Positions 57,055 through 64,000 of a stretch of 64,000 bases of DNA are shown here, in pieces (within the stretch, counting starts at the first letter, position 1; each line of letters opens with the position of its first letter). The DNA comes from Mucilaginibacter myungsuensis (GTDB lineage: Bacteria > Bacteroidota > Bacteroidia > Sphingobacteriales > Sphingobacteriaceae), in assembly GCF_015222005.1 (NCBI RefSeq), contig NZ_JADFFL010000001.1:496001-560000 (forward strand), given 5' to 3'. The notes under the pieces were generated by a model. It was not told the origin of the DNA. It saw only the letters and a list, made by a program, of their open reading frames with translations, and did no database searches. Made by a program: the position numbers and the translations under genes.

Positions 57055-57803
57055 TCGAGATCAAAGACATTTTTAAAACCTTCGGCGAGAACGAGGTATT
57101 GAAAGGCATTAGCGCCCAATTTAAACCGGGAAAGAACAACCTGATCATTGGCGGATCCGGTTCAGGTAAAACCACATTGCTGAAATGCATCGTAGGGCTT
57201 CACGAACCGACCAAAGGAACAGTATCTTTTGACGGGCAAGAATTTACGTCGATGAACTTCACCGAGCGCGTACCCATACGCAAAGAGATAGGTATGCTGT
57301 TTCAAAACTCGGCCCTATTTGATTCGATGACGGTTGAAGAGAATATTATGTTCGGCCTGAATTTGTTTACTGATCAAAGCCGGTCAGAGAAACTCGATCG
57401 TGCCAATTTTTGCTTGGATCGTGTTAACCTGAAAGATCGTAATAAACTTTATCCTTCAGAATTATCAGGCGGTATGAAAAAACGTGTGGGTATTGCCCGT
57501 GCGATAGCCATGCAGCCTAAATATCTATTTGTGGATGAGCCGAACTCGGGCCTTGACCCTAAAACCTCTATCCTGATAGATGAGCTGATCAAAGAGTTGA
57601 CCGAAGAATACAACATCACCACCGTAGTAGTTACCCACGATATGAACTCGGTAATGGGTATCGGCGACCACATCCTGTTCCTGCACCAGGGCCAAAAATG
57701 GTGGGAAGGGACCAATAAAGAGATAGCCCATACCGACAATAAAGAATTGAACGACTTTGTATTTGCCAGCAAGTTTATGCAGGCGGCTAAAGAGAAGTTG
57801 TAA
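57051..57803 (+). CDS. mlaF: MlaF-family ABC transporter ATPase
   Basis: 250 residues. Walker A GGSGSGKTT (~35-43), ABC signature LSGGMKKRVGIARA, Walker B YLFVDEPNSGLDP and the switch His VVTHDM are all present. The pattern fits the MlaF/Ttg2A group. It drives the permease encoded just upstream. The last codon is 8 nt before an 18-bp terminator stem. No MCE, MlaB or MlaC gene follows. Confidence 0.95.
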   Translation: MIEIKDIFKTFGENEVLKGISAQFKPGKNNLIIGGSGSGKTTLLKCIVGLHEPTKGTVSFDGQEFTSMNFTERVPIRKEIGMLFQNSALFDSMTVEENIMFGLNLFTDQSRSEKLDRANFCLDRVNLKDRNKLYPSELSGGMKKRVGIARAIAMQPKYLFVDEPNSGLDPKTSILIDELIKELTEEYNITTVVVTHDMNSVMGIGDHILFLHQGQKWWEGTNKEIAHTDNKELNDFVFASKFMQAAKEKL

Positions 57804-57811
57804 GGTCGATA

Positions 57812-57850
57812 AAACAAATAAGGTGATCCATTGGATCACCTTATTTGTTT
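57812..57850. terminator. Bidirectional terminator
   Basis: Perfect 18-bp arms (57812-57829 and 57833-57850) with a 3-nt loop, AAACAAATAAGGTGATCC and its complement. It separates mlaF from the convergent CBM9-like gene. Confidence 0.92.
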
Positions 57851-57854
57851 ACAC

Positions 57855-58685
57855 TTATTTTTCTAAGGTATATTCTCCCCAAAGATCGGTAGCCGCATAC
57901 ATCACCGCGTTGGCTTTGTCGTATGCTTCCTGCATCAATTTATATCGGTTAAGATCGGCAATAGTGGCATTACTTGCCGGTGCATCAAATTTAAAATAAT
58001 ATCCCTCGTACCTATTAGGGCCAACATTTAAAGCGATCTGATAACTGAACTTTTTAGCATCAGCCGTGGTCATCTCTAAGGCTTTTAAAGGCACGGCTAT
58101 TTCGCATGTATAAACTCCTTTTGTATTGAACAATTGAGCTGCTTTAACACCCAGTTCGTTATCCAAAGGGACCTCGTCGGCCATATTTTTCAACCCAACA
58201 AGCCTTATCGAATTTGCTTGCGCATTTATTTCAATATTGTTCTGCTGCATAGCAGAATCAGCTTGTGTTGCACTTAACATAGGTTTTGGCCGAGCCTTTT
58301 TGCTGCTCTGTAACATAGGGTGATGCTCTTTATATACCGGATAGTTGATGACCATAGCACCATTGCTCACCTTCGCGCCCGACTTTTGAATGGTAAATGA
58401 GATACCGCCACCCATTATTTTATTGACAGTAGTCAGATCAACGGTTTGTAGGACAAGATAAAGGTTGTCGTTATCGTTACTAATGGTGTACACAAAGTTT
58501 GCAGATGTATCGCGCGATCTTAGTCTCCCCTCCCATTCATTCGGCTTGCCGTCTATTTTTAAGTTAGCCGGTGCGCGCAATGGTTTCTGCTGAACGTTCG
58601 GTAACTTTTGGGCGCTGGTAGTCTTTATCATGCCCATAATTAACGCGATGGATAGAGCTGCGGTAGTTGTCAATAGATGCTTCAT
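57855..58685 (-). CDS. Exported CBM9-like (DOMON-fold) protein
   Basis: 276 residues from the ATG at 58685, which gives the signal peptide KHLLTTTAALSIALIMGMIKTTSAQ. An upstream start 19 codons earlier would add a non-signal extension. The mature part has the CBM9-like opening LKIDGKPNEWEGRLRSRD and strands ending NVGPNRYEGYYFKFD. Proteins of this shape often bind carbohydrates or other ligands outside the cell. No catalytic residues are seen. It stands alone between terminators. Confidence 0.8.
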   Translation of the reverse strand: MKHLLTTTAALSIALIMGMIKTTSAQKLPNVQQKPLRAPANLKIDGKPNEWEGRLRSRDTSANFVYTISNDNDNLYLVLQTVDLTTVNKIMGGGISFTIQKSGAKVSNGAMVINYPVYKEHHPMLQSSKKARPKPMLSATQADSAMQQNNIEINAQANSIRLVGLKNMADEVPLDNELGVKAAQLFNTKGVYTCEIAVPLKALEMTTADAKKFSYQIALNVGPNRYEGYYFKFDAPASNATIADLNRYKLMQEAYDKANAVMYAATDLWGEYTLEK

Positions 58686-58757
58686 AAGGGTCTGGCTTGG
58701 GTTTATAACTATAAAATTAGGTATAGCCAGCCTAACATCCAAATTAATATCGAAAAA

Positions 58758-58847
58758 TTATCCGCAAGCCTGAATGGATACACTTAATATGATCAGTATC
58801 AGCCAGCAGACCGTATGAGTTATGATGTGTTTACTTCGTTCGGCCAT
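58758..58847 (-). CDS. Possible 29-residue hydrophobic peptide
   Basis: ATG at 58845-58847 to TAA at 58758-58760. The peptide starts MAERSKHIITHTVCWLILI and ends VSIQACG. It reads like a signal sequence with a late Cys-Gly, similar to a tiny lipoprotein or membrane peptide. There is no clear promoter and no homology that I can state. Its direction is the same as the CBM9-like gene, 72 nt downstream. Confidence 0.25.
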   Translation of the reverse strand: MAERSKHIITHTVCWLILIILSVSIQACG

Positions 58848-58972
58848 GTTGATCGGGATTGATGGCACTATAACTTTTGTATCGAAAGCCTATTACTTTT
58901 TAGGGCCGCTTTTAACATTCCTTAACAATTTAAGTGACCGTTGATCAGTGACCAGAGATCTGTTGTTTATTG

Positions 58973-58980
58973 TATATTTG
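58973..58980 (+). promoter_or_regulatory. -7 box of the methyltransferase gene (TATATTTG)
   Basis: Exact TAnnTTTG, 47 nt before the ATG at 59028. No TTTG -33 element; the flanks are TGATCA-rich repeat DNA. Confidence 0.5.
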
Positions 58981-59027
58981 CACAAAAATTTGACCGAGCA
59001 CTGGTTAACTGATCACTGATCTCTGAC

Positions 59028-59912
59028 ATGATACAACTCCTTACCCCCACGCACTGGAAAGATTACGAACTGATAGATTGCGGCGATTTTGAAAAGCTGG
59101 AACGCTTTGGCAACGTCATCCTGATCCGTCCTGAGCCGCAAGCTGTGTGGGCTAAAAAACTGCCCGCATCCGAGTGGCAAAAGCTGCACCATATCAAATT
59201 TAAAGGCCGTTCGGCAACATCGGGCGAGTGGGTGAAGAAGAACGCCAACATCCCCGACCGTTGGCATATCGAATATAAAAATAACGACGCGGCAATCAAG
59301 TTCCGCCTGGCTATGACCTCGTTCAAGCACGTGGGTATCTTCCCCGAGCAGGCCGTTAACTGGGACTACATCTCGCAGAACGTAAAGCGCTTTAAAACAC
59401 CCGAGCCTAAGGTATTGAACCTGTTCGCTTACACTGGTGGCGCATCGCTAATCGCCCGTGGCGCCGGCGCCGATACAACCCACGTAGACTCTATTAAACA
59501 GGTAGTTACCTGGGCTAACGAGAACCAGGAACTGTCCGAACTGACCAACATCCGCTGGGTGGTGGAGGATGCCCTGAAGTTTGTAAAACGCGAACTAAAA
59601 CGCGGCAAGAAATACAACGGTATCATCCTCGATCCCCCTGCCTATGGCCATGGCCCTAACGGCGAAAAGTGGAAATTGGAAGATCACATTCTGGAAATGA
59701 TGACCGACGTGGTACAACTGCTCGACCCTAAAGAACATTTCCTGATCCTGAATACTTACTCTTTAGGTTTTTCATCAGTGATCGTTGAGAATTTGATCCG
59801 TGGGGCATTCCCTCAGGTAGAGAACCTGGAGATCGGCGAACTGTATCTGCAAGCCACATCGGGTATAAAACTACCTTTGGGTGTATTTGGTAAGTTCTGC
59901 AAAACAATATAA
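59028..59912 (+). CDS. Class I SAM-dependent methyltransferase (RlmI/RlmK-like)
   Basis: 294 residues. Motif I is LNLFAYTGGASLIARGAGA, with the acidic motif II residue in HVDSIKQVVTWANEN, and motif IV is IILDPPAYGHG. The DPPAYG form and the NLFAYTGG start place it with the RlmI/RlmK class of rRNA methyltransferases, but the N-terminal PUA domain of RlmI is not evident; residues 1-110 form a different beta-rich domain. rRNA modification is therefore likely but not certain. Confidence 0.85.
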   Translation: MIQLLTPTHWKDYELIDCGDFEKLERFGNVILIRPEPQAVWAKKLPASEWQKLHHIKFKGRSATSGEWVKKNANIPDRWHIEYKNNDAAIKFRLAMTSFKHVGIFPEQAVNWDYISQNVKRFKTPEPKVLNLFAYTGGASLIARGAGADTTHVDSIKQVVTWANENQELSELTNIRWVVEDALKFVKRELKRGKKYNGIILDPPAYGHGPNGEKWKLEDHILEMMTDVVQLLDPKEHFLILNTYSLGFSSVIVENLIRGAFPQVENLEIGELYLQATSGIKLPLGVFGKFCKTI

Positions 59913-60077
59913 GCCATATTGATATTAACACCCATATCATTCAAACATTTACCATTTCAGCACTAAACGACCATCGCTTTAACAATAAGTTAATTGTTGA
60001 TAACTTTAAGCACAATTAATTATAAATGGTGCTAATTTGCGAGGGATGGGCTATCACAAACCCGATAATATTTAAAT

Positions 60078-61136
60078 ATGAAATTCAATAATACATCTAT
60101 GTTAGCACCCCTATTGCTGGCATCGTTATCTCTGTTCACACACTGTAGCGAAGGCCCAAAAAAAAGTGATAAACCCACCGTATCGGGCACCCCGGCCGAA
60201 GCTGCGGCAGCTGCTCCGGCTGATACGATATCTAAAAAGACAGACTTCCCACCTATCGATAAAAAGTTATACGATTCTATCAATGTGCGCCATGCTAACG
60301 GCGATACATCGGGCAAGTGGCCGGTCAAAAAAGGGCCTTACCCACTGCCGGGCGCGGTGTTACCATTTAAACGTGTAATAGCTTATTATGGCAACCTATA
60401 CTCTAAGAAAATGGGCATCCTTGGCGAATTGCCGCCTAACGAGATGTTGGCCAAGTTGAAAGGCGAAGTTAAACACTGGGAAAAAGCCGACCCTAAAACC
60501 CCTGTACAGCCTGCGCTTCACTACATCTGTGTAGTAGCCCAAGGTGATGCAGGTAAAGATGGTAAGTACCGCTACCGAATGCCGTTCAAACAGATAGACA
60601 GCGTACTAACTATCGCTAAAAAGATTAACGCGTTAGTGTTTTTAGACGTGCAAGTGGCCTTGAGCAACATCCAGACCGAGTTGCCACTGCTGGAAAAATA
60701 CTTGTCGATGCCGCATGTGCATTTTGGTATGGACCCTGAGTTTTCTATGAAAGATGGTTCTAAACCGGGCAAAAAGATAGGCACTTATGATGCTGCCGAC
60801 ATCAACTACGTTTCAGGTTATTTAGCCGGCTTGGTTAAAAAGAATGGCTTGCCACCAAAAATGCTTGTTGTACACCGTTTTACTAAAAAGATGGTGACCA
60901 ACACCCCGGGCATCAAACTACGCCCTGAAGTACAAGTGATCATGGACATGGATGGCTGGGGCGAACCTGAATTGAAAGCAGGTACCTGGAGGTACTTCAT
61001 TAAGAACGAGCCGGTACAGTTCACCGGCTACAAATTGTTCTACAAGAACGATATCAAGAAAGCACCGCACCATATGTTAACGCCTGAGGAAGTCCTTAAA
61101 TACAAACCGCAACCCAACTATATCCAGTACCAATAA
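60078..61136 (+). CDS. Lipoprotein of unknown function
   Basis: 352 residues. The signal sequence ends LFTHC with C23, a non-canonical but Bacteroidota-type lipobox, followed by an acidic/Lys-rich export region (SEGPKKSDKP) and an Ala-rich linker. The mature domain (~85-352) has alternating strands and helices with VIAYYGNLYSKKMGILGEL, LVFLDVQVALSNIQ and HVHFGMDPEFSM, suggestive of a TIM-barrel-like fold. I do not know its function. It stands alone, ended by a strong terminator. Confidence 0.75.
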   Translation: MKFNNTSMLAPLLLASLSLFTHCSEGPKKSDKPTVSGTPAEAAAAAPADTISKKTDFPPIDKKLYDSINVRHANGDTSGKWPVKKGPYPLPGAVLPFKRVIAYYGNLYSKKMGILGELPPNEMLAKLKGEVKHWEKADPKTPVQPALHYICVVAQGDAGKDGKYRYRMPFKQIDSVLTIAKKINALVFLDVQVALSNIQTELPLLEKYLSMPHVHFGMDPEFSMKDGSKPGKKIGTYDAADINYVSGYLAGLVKKNGLPPKMLVVHRFTKKMVTNTPGIKLRPEVQVIMDMDGWGEPELKAGTWRYFIKNEPVQFTGYKLFYKNDIKKAPHHMLTPEEVLKYKPQPNYIQYQ

Positions 61137-61154
61137 CGATATAGAAAATATACG

Positions 61155-61181
61155 AAAAAGCGCCAAATTTTGGCGCTTTTT
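61155..61181. terminator. Bidirectional terminator
   Basis: AAAAAGCGCCAA-ATT-TTGGCGCTTTTT, a perfect 12-bp stem with A- and T-runs at both ends. It lies between the lipoprotein and the convergent histidine-kinase genes. Confidence 0.93.
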
Positions 61182-61229
61182 CTGTTTTAAAACCACTTTT
61201 TGTTTGATGTTGCAAAACGCGCAACCATT

Positions 61230-63368
61230 CTATTGCAGATCTTTGGGCAACTTGATCACCATGGTGGTCCCCTGATCTGGTGCCGACTTGATCTTGATCG
61301 TTCCGCGGTGCTGCTCAATGATGCCGAACACGATGGACATCCCCAGGCCTGTACCCTCGCCAATATCTTTGGTGGTGAAGAAGGGATCGAAGATGTGCTG
61401 TTTTACCTCGTCGGTCATTCCCACTCCGGTATCTGTTATCTCTATGCAGATATGATCGGCCTCGTCCTTGGTGGCAATGATCAGGTGCTCGTTATGATGG
61501 ACGGGCTTGGCCTTGATCGCCTGTATTCCATTATTGATCAGGTTGACCAGCACCTGATTAATCTTACCCGGGTAACAATTCAGCAAGGGTAGTTTATCCA
61601 ATACAGGCTGTATCTCTATCTCGTACGGGATGGTACTGCGCAACAACACCAGTGTATTCAGGATAGCGCGGTTGATGTCGGTCGCCTTCAGCACCGGCTG
61701 ATCGCTGCGGCTAAAGGTGCGCAAACTCTCTACGATCTCGGTAGTGCGGCTGGCGCCTTCCTCTATTCCATCTAACAGGGTGCTGATCTCGGTCTTTACA
61801 AAATCAAGATCTATCTTTTTAGCAAAGTCTTTGGCTTGCCTTTGCAGGTCGGTATTACCGGGATCATTGGCCAACTGTTCATGAATGGATATCAGTTCAA
61901 AAACTTCCTGTATATCCATCCGCAGCGGTTTAACATTGGCACTTACAAAGTTGATCGGGTTATTTATTTCGTGCGCTATGCCAGCCGTGAGCTGCCCTAA
62001 CGATGCCATCTTTTCCGTATCCACCAGTTTGATCTGGGCGGCTTTAAGGTCCTCTATCGTTACCGACAGGTGCTTGTTACTGGCAATAAGTTCTTGCGTA
62101 CGTTCTTTTACTTCGTTCTCCAATAAAAAATTTTGGTTGGTTATCAGGCGTTCGTTCTCGCGTGCAATAGCTAATGCCATTGTCTGCGATTCGGCATTTT
62201 GCTTACGATAAAAATTTATCCTGTCGGCCAGCGCTATCGAAAACATCACCAACTCAAATGCCGAACTATACAATATTACGTTGGCCGTTACATCGTTATA
62301 CTGTATCAGGCCTTTATTACGGGCCAGGGTGATCAATACCGTAACAAAGAACACGCCCCAACCCAGCATAAAAAACTTGGCAGGCTTAAAACCTTTTAAA
62401 TACAGGCGTATGCCAATATAAAGCAACACTACCGAATTGATGAGCGCCGCTGCTGTGATCAAGCTGTACGCCAAAGTGGTCTGTTTAAATATCACAGCAA
62501 TAAGCGGCAAAGTGATGAAAGCGAACAGCAAATTGTAGTAACGGCTTTGCTTTTTAAGCATATTGCGTTTCATCTGTAAAAACTCTTGCACAAAAGCCAG
62601 GATAGCGTACCACAACAATATGCGCGATATCGGCACCAGATAAGCGTTGTAAGTAACTTTATTAACCGATATAAACGCAAGCCCCAACCCCCGCGTAAGC
62701 CATTGCGTAGCACCCAGAAAAACGATGTAGAACACGTAGTACAAATAGCTTTTATCCTTTACGATCACAAAAAGCATCAGGTTGTAAAAGGCCATAATGG
62801 CCACCATCCCTATAAAAAAACCAATGATCAAAGTATCGTTCTGGGCGTTCTCCTGATATAGACCGGCGCTGGTGACCGTAATGGGCATGGCCATAGAATC
62901 ATCCGACCGTACGCGCAGGTAAACCACGGCTACCGAGTCGGGCAGAATAGGGCAATTGATCACCCGGCTAATATGCCCGTTGGTATTTTGTTTATCCTGC
63001 GTAAGGGATGTTAAATGGGTTATCGGCCCACCCTCGGCGCCGATGCTGTAGATCTCGAATCCGTCTATAACGCCCGAATTGATAGAAATTGGCAGATATG
63101 GCTCGCTGGTTCGGTTACGTAACGTAAATTTTATCCACAGCACCGAATCGGTATAATGGATAAATGGCAACGTAGTGCGGCTCTGATGAAAATCGGTACT
63201 AAAAAGTACGTCGTTGACAGACCTGTTGCCGTCAACATCTTCAAATTGAGTAAAATAACGTTTATCTAACCTTATTGCCTGGTTGTCGTAAACCGTTAGC
63301 GTGTCTGTTGCGTATGCACAGTATAAGTTAAAAAGTAGCGATACAGCAAGCAGGAGCAGTTTTTTCAT
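61230..63368 (-). CDS. 7TMR-DISM sensor histidine kinase
   Basis: 712 residues. Signal peptide (LLLLAVSLLFNLYCAYA), 7TMR-DISMED2-like extracellular sensor (~22-165), seven transmembrane helices of the 7TMR-DISM type (~180-385), a coiled coil (~390-450), and the kinase core: phosphoacceptor H466 in GIAHEINNPINF, N box in NQVLVNLINNGIQAI, G1 box ITDTGVGM and G2 box GEGTGLGMSI. Ligands of such receptors are thought to be carbohydrates or small molecules. The response regulator gene is divergent, 120 nt away. Confidence 0.94.
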   Translation of the reverse strand: MKKLLLLAVSLLFNLYCAYATDTLTVYDNQAIRLDKRYFTQFEDVDGNRSVNDVLFSTDFHQSRTTLPFIHYTDSVLWIKFTLRNRTSEPYLPISINSGVIDGFEIYSIGAEGGPITHLTSLTQDKQNTNGHISRVINCPILPDSVAVVYLRVRSDDSMAMPITVTSAGLYQENAQNDTLIIGFFIGMVAIMAFYNLMLFVIVKDKSYLYYVFYIVFLGATQWLTRGLGLAFISVNKVTYNAYLVPISRILLWYAILAFVQEFLQMKRNMLKKQSRYYNLLFAFITLPLIAVIFKQTTLAYSLITAAALINSVVLLYIGIRLYLKGFKPAKFFMLGWGVFFVTVLITLARNKGLIQYNDVTANVILYSSAFELVMFSIALADRINFYRKQNAESQTMALAIARENERLITNQNFLLENEVKERTQELIASNKHLSVTIEDLKAAQIKLVDTEKMASLGQLTAGIAHEINNPINFVSANVKPLRMDIQEVFELISIHEQLANDPGNTDLQRQAKDFAKKIDLDFVKTEISTLLDGIEEGASRTTEIVESLRTFSRSDQPVLKATDINRAILNTLVLLRSTIPYEIEIQPVLDKLPLLNCYPGKINQVLVNLINNGIQAIKAKPVHHNEHLIIATKDEADHICIEITDTGVGMTDEVKQHIFDPFFTTKDIGEGTGLGMSIVFGIIEQHRGTIKIKSAPDQGTTMVIKLPKDLQ

Positions 63369-63488
63369 TTATATGTAAAATGCCTTTAACAGCAATAATT
63401 TTACATATTTTTTTTAGGATTTATAACTTCTGATACACTAATTTCGTTATAACTATTGTTTTAGGCCTTATTTTCAAGAGACGAATAG

Positions 63489-63932
63489 ATGCAAGTAGGA
63501 ATTTTATATGTGGACGACGAGGTGAATAACCTTAATAGTTTTAAAGCAGCTTTTAGGCGCTATTTCAATATTTTCACTGCGCAGAGCGCGCGCGAGGGCC
63601 GTAAGATACTCGAAGCTGAAGAGATAGGTGTGATCATCACCGATCAGCGGATGCCCGGCGAGACCGGTATCGAATTTTTAGAGTCGATATTACCTATTTA
63701 TCCGGATACCATCAGGATATTGCTGACCGGTTTTTCTGACATTAATGCCGTTATGGGTGCTATTAACCGCGGTCAGGTTTACAAGTATTTGGTTAAGCCA
63801 TGGCAGGACGATGAGCTGAAAATGTACATTGAGAATGCCCTGGAGCTATATAATCTGCGGAAAGACAACAAGGACCTTGCCCACAAGCTAATGGTGGCTA
63901 ATATGGAGCTGAGCAACCTTACAAAAAAATAG
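63489..63932 (+). CDS. Single-domain response regulator
   Basis: 147 residues. Receiver residues are D9/D10, phosphoacceptor D52 (IITDQRMPG), T80 (ILLTGFSD) and K103 (YLVKPWQDDEL). The YKYLVKPWQDDEL tail is typical of the RpfG-like receiver class. After ~residue 120 there is only a short helical coil (DLAHKLMVANMELSNL), so no DNA-binding or HD-GYP output domain is present. It may act by protein contact or relay the phosphate to a partner. It is complete within the window and next to the histidine kinase. Confidence 0.9.
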   Translation: MQVGILYVDDEVNNLNSFKAAFRRYFNIFTAQSAREGRKILEAEEIGVIITDQRMPGETGIEFLESILPIYPDTIRILLTGFSDINAVMGAINRGQVYKYLVKPWQDDELKMYIENALELYNLRKDNKDLAHKLMVANMELSNLTKK

Positions 63933-64000
63933 TTACCGCATTTCTTTTTATTTCAAGTCTTTACGTATTTTTGAAGGTACCTGCGTTGCTCCTAACCTCG

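Larger units (their letters stand above)
58686..59027. other. 342-nt divergent region with a TGATCA-rich repeat and a possible tiny ORF
   Basis: Holds a possible 29-codon minus-strand ORF (58758-58847), the methyltransferase promoter (TATATTTG at 58973-58980, 47 nt before the start) and a TGATCA-rich stretch (58931-59028) similar to the one at 8104-8194, with GATCAGTGA and TGATCACTGATC words on both sides of the -7 box. A TTAATTTG near 58742 on the minus strand may be a weak box for the CBM9-like gene. Confidence 0.4.

Noticed and set aside
1..64000. CRISPR array, tRNA, rRNA or prophage
   Set aside because: No regularly spaced identical repeats, no cloverleaf-type sequences and no phage or integrase genes were seen by reading; tRNAs could still be missed without a search tool.

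Overview
The window is a stretch of Bacteroidota chromosome, most probably from a Sphingobacteriaceae member close to Mucilaginibacter or Pedobacter. The evidence is the promoter style (TAnnTTTG -7 boxes, few Shine-Dalgarno sites), GLPGLI and CarboxypepD_reg/plug/OMP_b-brl receptors, a 6-bladed beta-propeller protein, a 7TMR-DISM histidine kinase, a FadN-type beta-oxidation protein and the MoxR/SpoIIM/DUF4129/DUF4350/DUF58 cluster. I saw no rRNA, tRNA, CRISPR array, prophage or intact insertion sequence. The genus is an inference.

Layout. 1-4641: a truncated class B3 metallo-beta-lactamase with the Gln116-type site, a nitrilase-family amidohydrolase, an exported thioredoxin-like protein, a serine hydrolase of the beta-lactamase fold and a methyltransferase. 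4635-17231: eleven minus-strand genes, ten of which form a fatty-acid degradation cluster: acyl-CoA dehydrogenase, EtfB, EtfA, a thioesterase, acyl-CoA-binding protein, FadN-type hydratase/dehydrogenase, thiolase, acyl-CoA ligase, an enoyl-CoA isomerase and a 2,4-dienoyl-CoA reductase. The last two are what is needed for unsaturated chains. 17537-21806: a phosphoesterase, an AraC regulator, and a FadL-type porin with an SGNH lipoprotein, which may supply fatty acids to the cluster. 21807-23636: a terminator, a possible 35-residue gene with its own promoter and palindrome, and small membrane proteins. 23728-29827: SpoIIM - membrane protein - DUF4129 - DUF4350 - MoxR - DUF58, with an RDD protein divergent. 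29824-37988: penicillin-binding protein 1C and a giant alpha-2-macroglobulin, a known periplasmic pair. 38289-43619: AraC regulator, beta-propeller protein and outer-membrane beta-barrel receptor. 43704-48623: MGH1-like glycoside hydrolase, penicillin acylase-family Ntn hydrolase and a small membrane protein. 48711-52381: a GLPGLI protein and its beta-barrel partner behind a promoter with two tandem TACGA-N5-TCGTA dyads. 52571-64000: GYF/RDD protein, a PspC and LiaF-like stress pair, an SDR, a MazF-type toxin-antitoxin pair, MlaE/MlaF without MlaD, a CBM9-like protein, a methyltransferase, a lipoprotein, and a divergent histidine kinase and single-domain response regulator.

The most unusual non-coding signals are (i) different intergenic quasi-repeat families filling the long spacers of the fatty-acid cluster, (ii) the tandem dyads at 52438-52471, (iii) the tiny gene and palindrome at 21892-22056, and (iv) three -7 boxes lying almost against start codons, which suggests leaderless transcripts. 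Most coding content belongs to recognised families. No completely new multi-gene system could be demonstrated by reading alone.
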